Shown here piece after piece: positions 10,969-12,702 of a stretch of 12,702 nt of DNA (its first letter is position 1; each line of letters starts with the position of its first letter). Position numbers and translations under genes: made by a program. Source of the stretch: Lachnospiraceae bacterium. GTDB taxonomy: Bacteria; Bacillota; Clostridia; Lachnospirales; Lachnospiraceae. The stretch covers positions 1 through 12,702 of the forward strand of contig CAAGKF010000033.1 of NCBI GenBank assembly GCA_900770345.1. Reading direction: 5' to 3'. A model generated the notes under the pieces. It made no database searches. It was not told where the DNA came from and saw only the letters and a program-made list of their open reading frames with translations.

Positions 10969-12702
10969 CTAATCCGGAACGGACAGTGCGTAGATTTCTT
11001 CAATGCGTGTTTTCAGACCGGAATATCGCTTCTGTTCCTGGCAGTTGGCAGCCATAACATAAAAAGCCTCCGGCTGGCCTACCAGGCAGACGCAGGAGCG
11101 TGCCCTGGTGACGGCCGTATAGATCAGATTTCTGGTCATCAGCATCCGCGGACCGGAATACATGGGAATAATGACCGCAGGATACTCACTTCCCTGGGAT
11201 TTGTGGATGGTTATGGCATAGGCCAGCTCCAGCTCCTCCAGCTGCCGGAAGGAGTATTCGATCATTTTCCCCTCGTCAAACTCCACCGTAAGCAGCTCCG
11301 CATATTCGTTGATCTCGCGGATCATACCCATATCGCCGTTGAATACGCCGGTTCCTTTGTCAACCGGCATTCCGTATTGATTGCGGATTTCCCATTCCAT
11401 CTGATAATTGTTCTTGATCTGCATCACCTTGTCGCCTACACGGTAGATGATGCCTCCGGCTTCCTTTTCTTTTTTGGACTTATCCGGAGGATTCAGATAA
11501 TTCTGAAGGATCTGATTCAGCCGCTCTACGCCCAGAGGGCCTTTGCGCATGGGCGTCATCACCTGAATCTCGTCCTGCCTGGCGTGGACATAACCGGGCA
11601 GCTTCTGCTGAATCAGGGTAATGGCGGCGCTTATGACCGCATCCGGATTGTCACGGCGGATAAATAGAAAATCTTTGCTCCGTTTTCCCAGATCCACCGG
11701 TTCTCCCTCATTGATCTTGTGGGCATTGACAATAATATCGCTCTGAGCCGCCTGGCGGAAGATCCGCGTCAGCTTTACAACATTGAAGCATCCGGATCCG
11801 ATAATATCCCGGAGCACATTTCCTGGGCCTACACTGGGCAGCTGGTCCACATCGCCCACCAGGATCAGACGGGTCCCCACGTTGACAGCCCGCAGCAGTG
11901 AATGCATCAGACTGATATCTACCATGGACATTTCATCGATAATGATCACATCCGCATCCAGCGGATTCTCCTCATTGCGGTCGAAATGCATCCCTGCCGT
12001 TCCGGCAGCTGCAGCTCCGGCTCTGGTAGCTCCCGGAAGGCTTGCTCCGTCATTTCCGGGAATGCCGGAGGGAACCAGCTCCAGCATCCGGTGAATGGTC
12101 CGGGCCTCATATCCGGTAGCCTCAGTCATACGCTTGGCAGCCCGTCCCGTGGGAGCTGCCAGAAGGATTTCCATGCCTTCCATCTCAAAATACCGGATAA
12201 TCGTGTTGATGGTAGTGGTCTTTCCGGTGCCTGGGCCGCCGGTGATGACCAGAAGGCCGCTGTTTACCGCTTCAAAGACCGCCTGCTCCTGCAGTGCATC
12301 CAGCTGAAGCTTTTCCTGCTGCTGGATTTTCAGAAGATTGGCTTTGATCTCTGCCGCCGGAATATCACCACGGATATTCAGATCATGAAGCATACGTGCT
12401 GTGTTCAGCTCCAGATAATAGTACTGTGACGAAAAAACCAGCGGAACGGAGTCCGGCTCAGAAGGGGCGCGTTTTACCACGATCTTCCGGTCGATCTGCA
12501 TATCCATCAGGTGCTTTTCCATGGCATCAGCTTCCACCTTCAGCAGCTCGGAAGCTGTGCGAAGCAGCTCGTCCTGAGGAAGATATGTATGACCATTTGC
12601 GGAGGCCTGAAGAAGAGTATAAAGGATACCGGCCCTGATCCGATAATCGGAGTCGGTAAAGATCCCCACTTTTTCCGCGATCTCGTCCGCCATTTTAAAA
12701 CC
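10969..12702 (-). CDS. recD2: ATP-dependent RecD2-like DNA helicase (5' end beyond window)
   Basis: SF1B 5'-3' helicase not tied to RecBC, involved in DNA repair and fork maintenance. The gene runs off the right edge: three codons upstream of the ATG at 12691-12693 are open (Gly-Phe-Lys), and GFKMADEIAEKVG matches the internal helix-hairpin-helix segment of RecD2, so this Met is internal and about 150-200 N-terminal residues are missing. Numbering from that Met: Walker A GGPGTGKT (152-159), VIIIDEMSM (249-257, Walker B), VGDVDQLPSVGPGNVLRD, LTRIFRQ, TIHKSQGSEYPAV and YTAVTRAR near the end. A Gly/Ala-rich insert (about 208-234) separates the MLELV segment from HFDRNEENPLDADV. Followed by comF. 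Confidence 0.95.
   Translation of the reverse strand, partial: GFKMADEIAEKVGIFTDSDYRIRAGILYTLLQASANGHTYLPQDELLRTASELLKVEADAMEKHLMDMQIDRKIVVKRAPSEPDSVPLVFSSQYYYLELNTARMLHDLNIRGDIPAAEIKANLLKIQQQEKLQLDALQEQAVFEAVNSGLLVITGGPGTGKTTTINTIIRYFEMEGMEILLAAPTGRAAKRMTEATGYEARTIHRMLELVPSGIPGNDGASLPGATRAGAAAAGTAGMHFDRNEENPLDADVIIIDEMSMVDISLMHSLLRAVNVGTRLILVGDVDQLPSVGPGNVLRDIIGSGCFNVVKLTRIFRQAAQSDIIVNAHKINEGEPVDLGKRSKDFLFIRRDNPDAVISAAITLIQQKLPGYVHARQDEIQVMTPMRKGPLGVERLNQILQNYLNPPDKSKKEKEAGGIIYRVGDKVMQIKNNYQMEWEIRNQYGMPVDKGTGVFNGDMGMIREINEYAELLTVEFDEGKMIEYSFRQLEELELAYAITIHKSQGSEYPAVIIPMYSGPRMLMTRNLIYTAVTRARSCVCLVGQPEAFYVMAANCQEQKRYSGLKTRIEEIYALSVPD

Noticed and set aside
10124..12638. Many plus-strand open frames opposite comF and recD2
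   Set aside because: They are antisense to clearly recognised genes, without ribosome binding sites or recognisable motifs.
1..12702. CRISPR array, tRNA or rRNA genes
   Set aside because: No regularly spaced repeats, no tRNA-like cloverleaf with CCA end and T-loop, and no rRNA segments were seen. The only rRNA likeness is the L1-type hairpins.

Overview
The window reads as the chromosome of a low-to-mid GC Firmicute of the class Clostridia, most likely a Lachnospiraceae-type gut anaerobe. The pointers are strong GGAGG ribosome binding sites on almost every gene, sigma-A promoters with 17-nt spacers, a Firmicute-style L10 leader with an attenuator, and a block rpmG-secE-nusG-rplK-rplA-rplJ-rplL in the usual order. 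This assignment is inferred from gene content; no 16S or other marker is present. All convincing genes lie on the minus strand, so transcription runs from the right end to the left end of the window.

From right to left (direction of transcription): (i) recD2 (helicase; its 5' end is cut by the window edge) followed by comF. (ii) A visibly AT-richer three-gene cassette at 6735-10021 with its own promoter: a 142-aa HEPN-like protein, a MinD/ParA-like ATPase with an unusual KGGMGRTT P-loop (Arg in place of the second Lys), and a 491-aa P-loop NTPase whose start overlaps the previous stop. This is the best candidate for an under-described system, probably a biological-conflict or anti-phage module. 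(iii) A long perfect inverted repeat at 6676-6725, then a near-consensus promoter driving rpmG-secE-nusG-rplK-rplA. Two copies of an RNA hairpin resembling the L1-binding site of 23S rRNA sit just before rplK and rplA, as expected for L1 autoregulation. A terminator follows rplA. (iv) A second ribosomal unit, promoter + L10 leader/attenuator + rplJ + rplL + terminator. (v) uxaB, tagaturonate reductase, with a promoter bracketed by two LacI/CcpA-type palindromes. (vi) A roughly 400-base intergenic stretch and an Rpn-family PD-(D/E)XK nuclease gene.

Working together: the central block supplies translation and Sec/transcription-elongation components under two nested autogenous RNA controls (L1 and L10). 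uxaB belongs to hexuronate (pectin sugar) catabolism and is probably induced or catabolite-controlled. recD2/comF are DNA processing genes. The HEPN/KGGMGR/P-loop cassette looks like an accessory insertion between housekeeping loci. rpoB does not follow rplL, although that linkage is common in bacteria; a terminator and uxaB are there instead.
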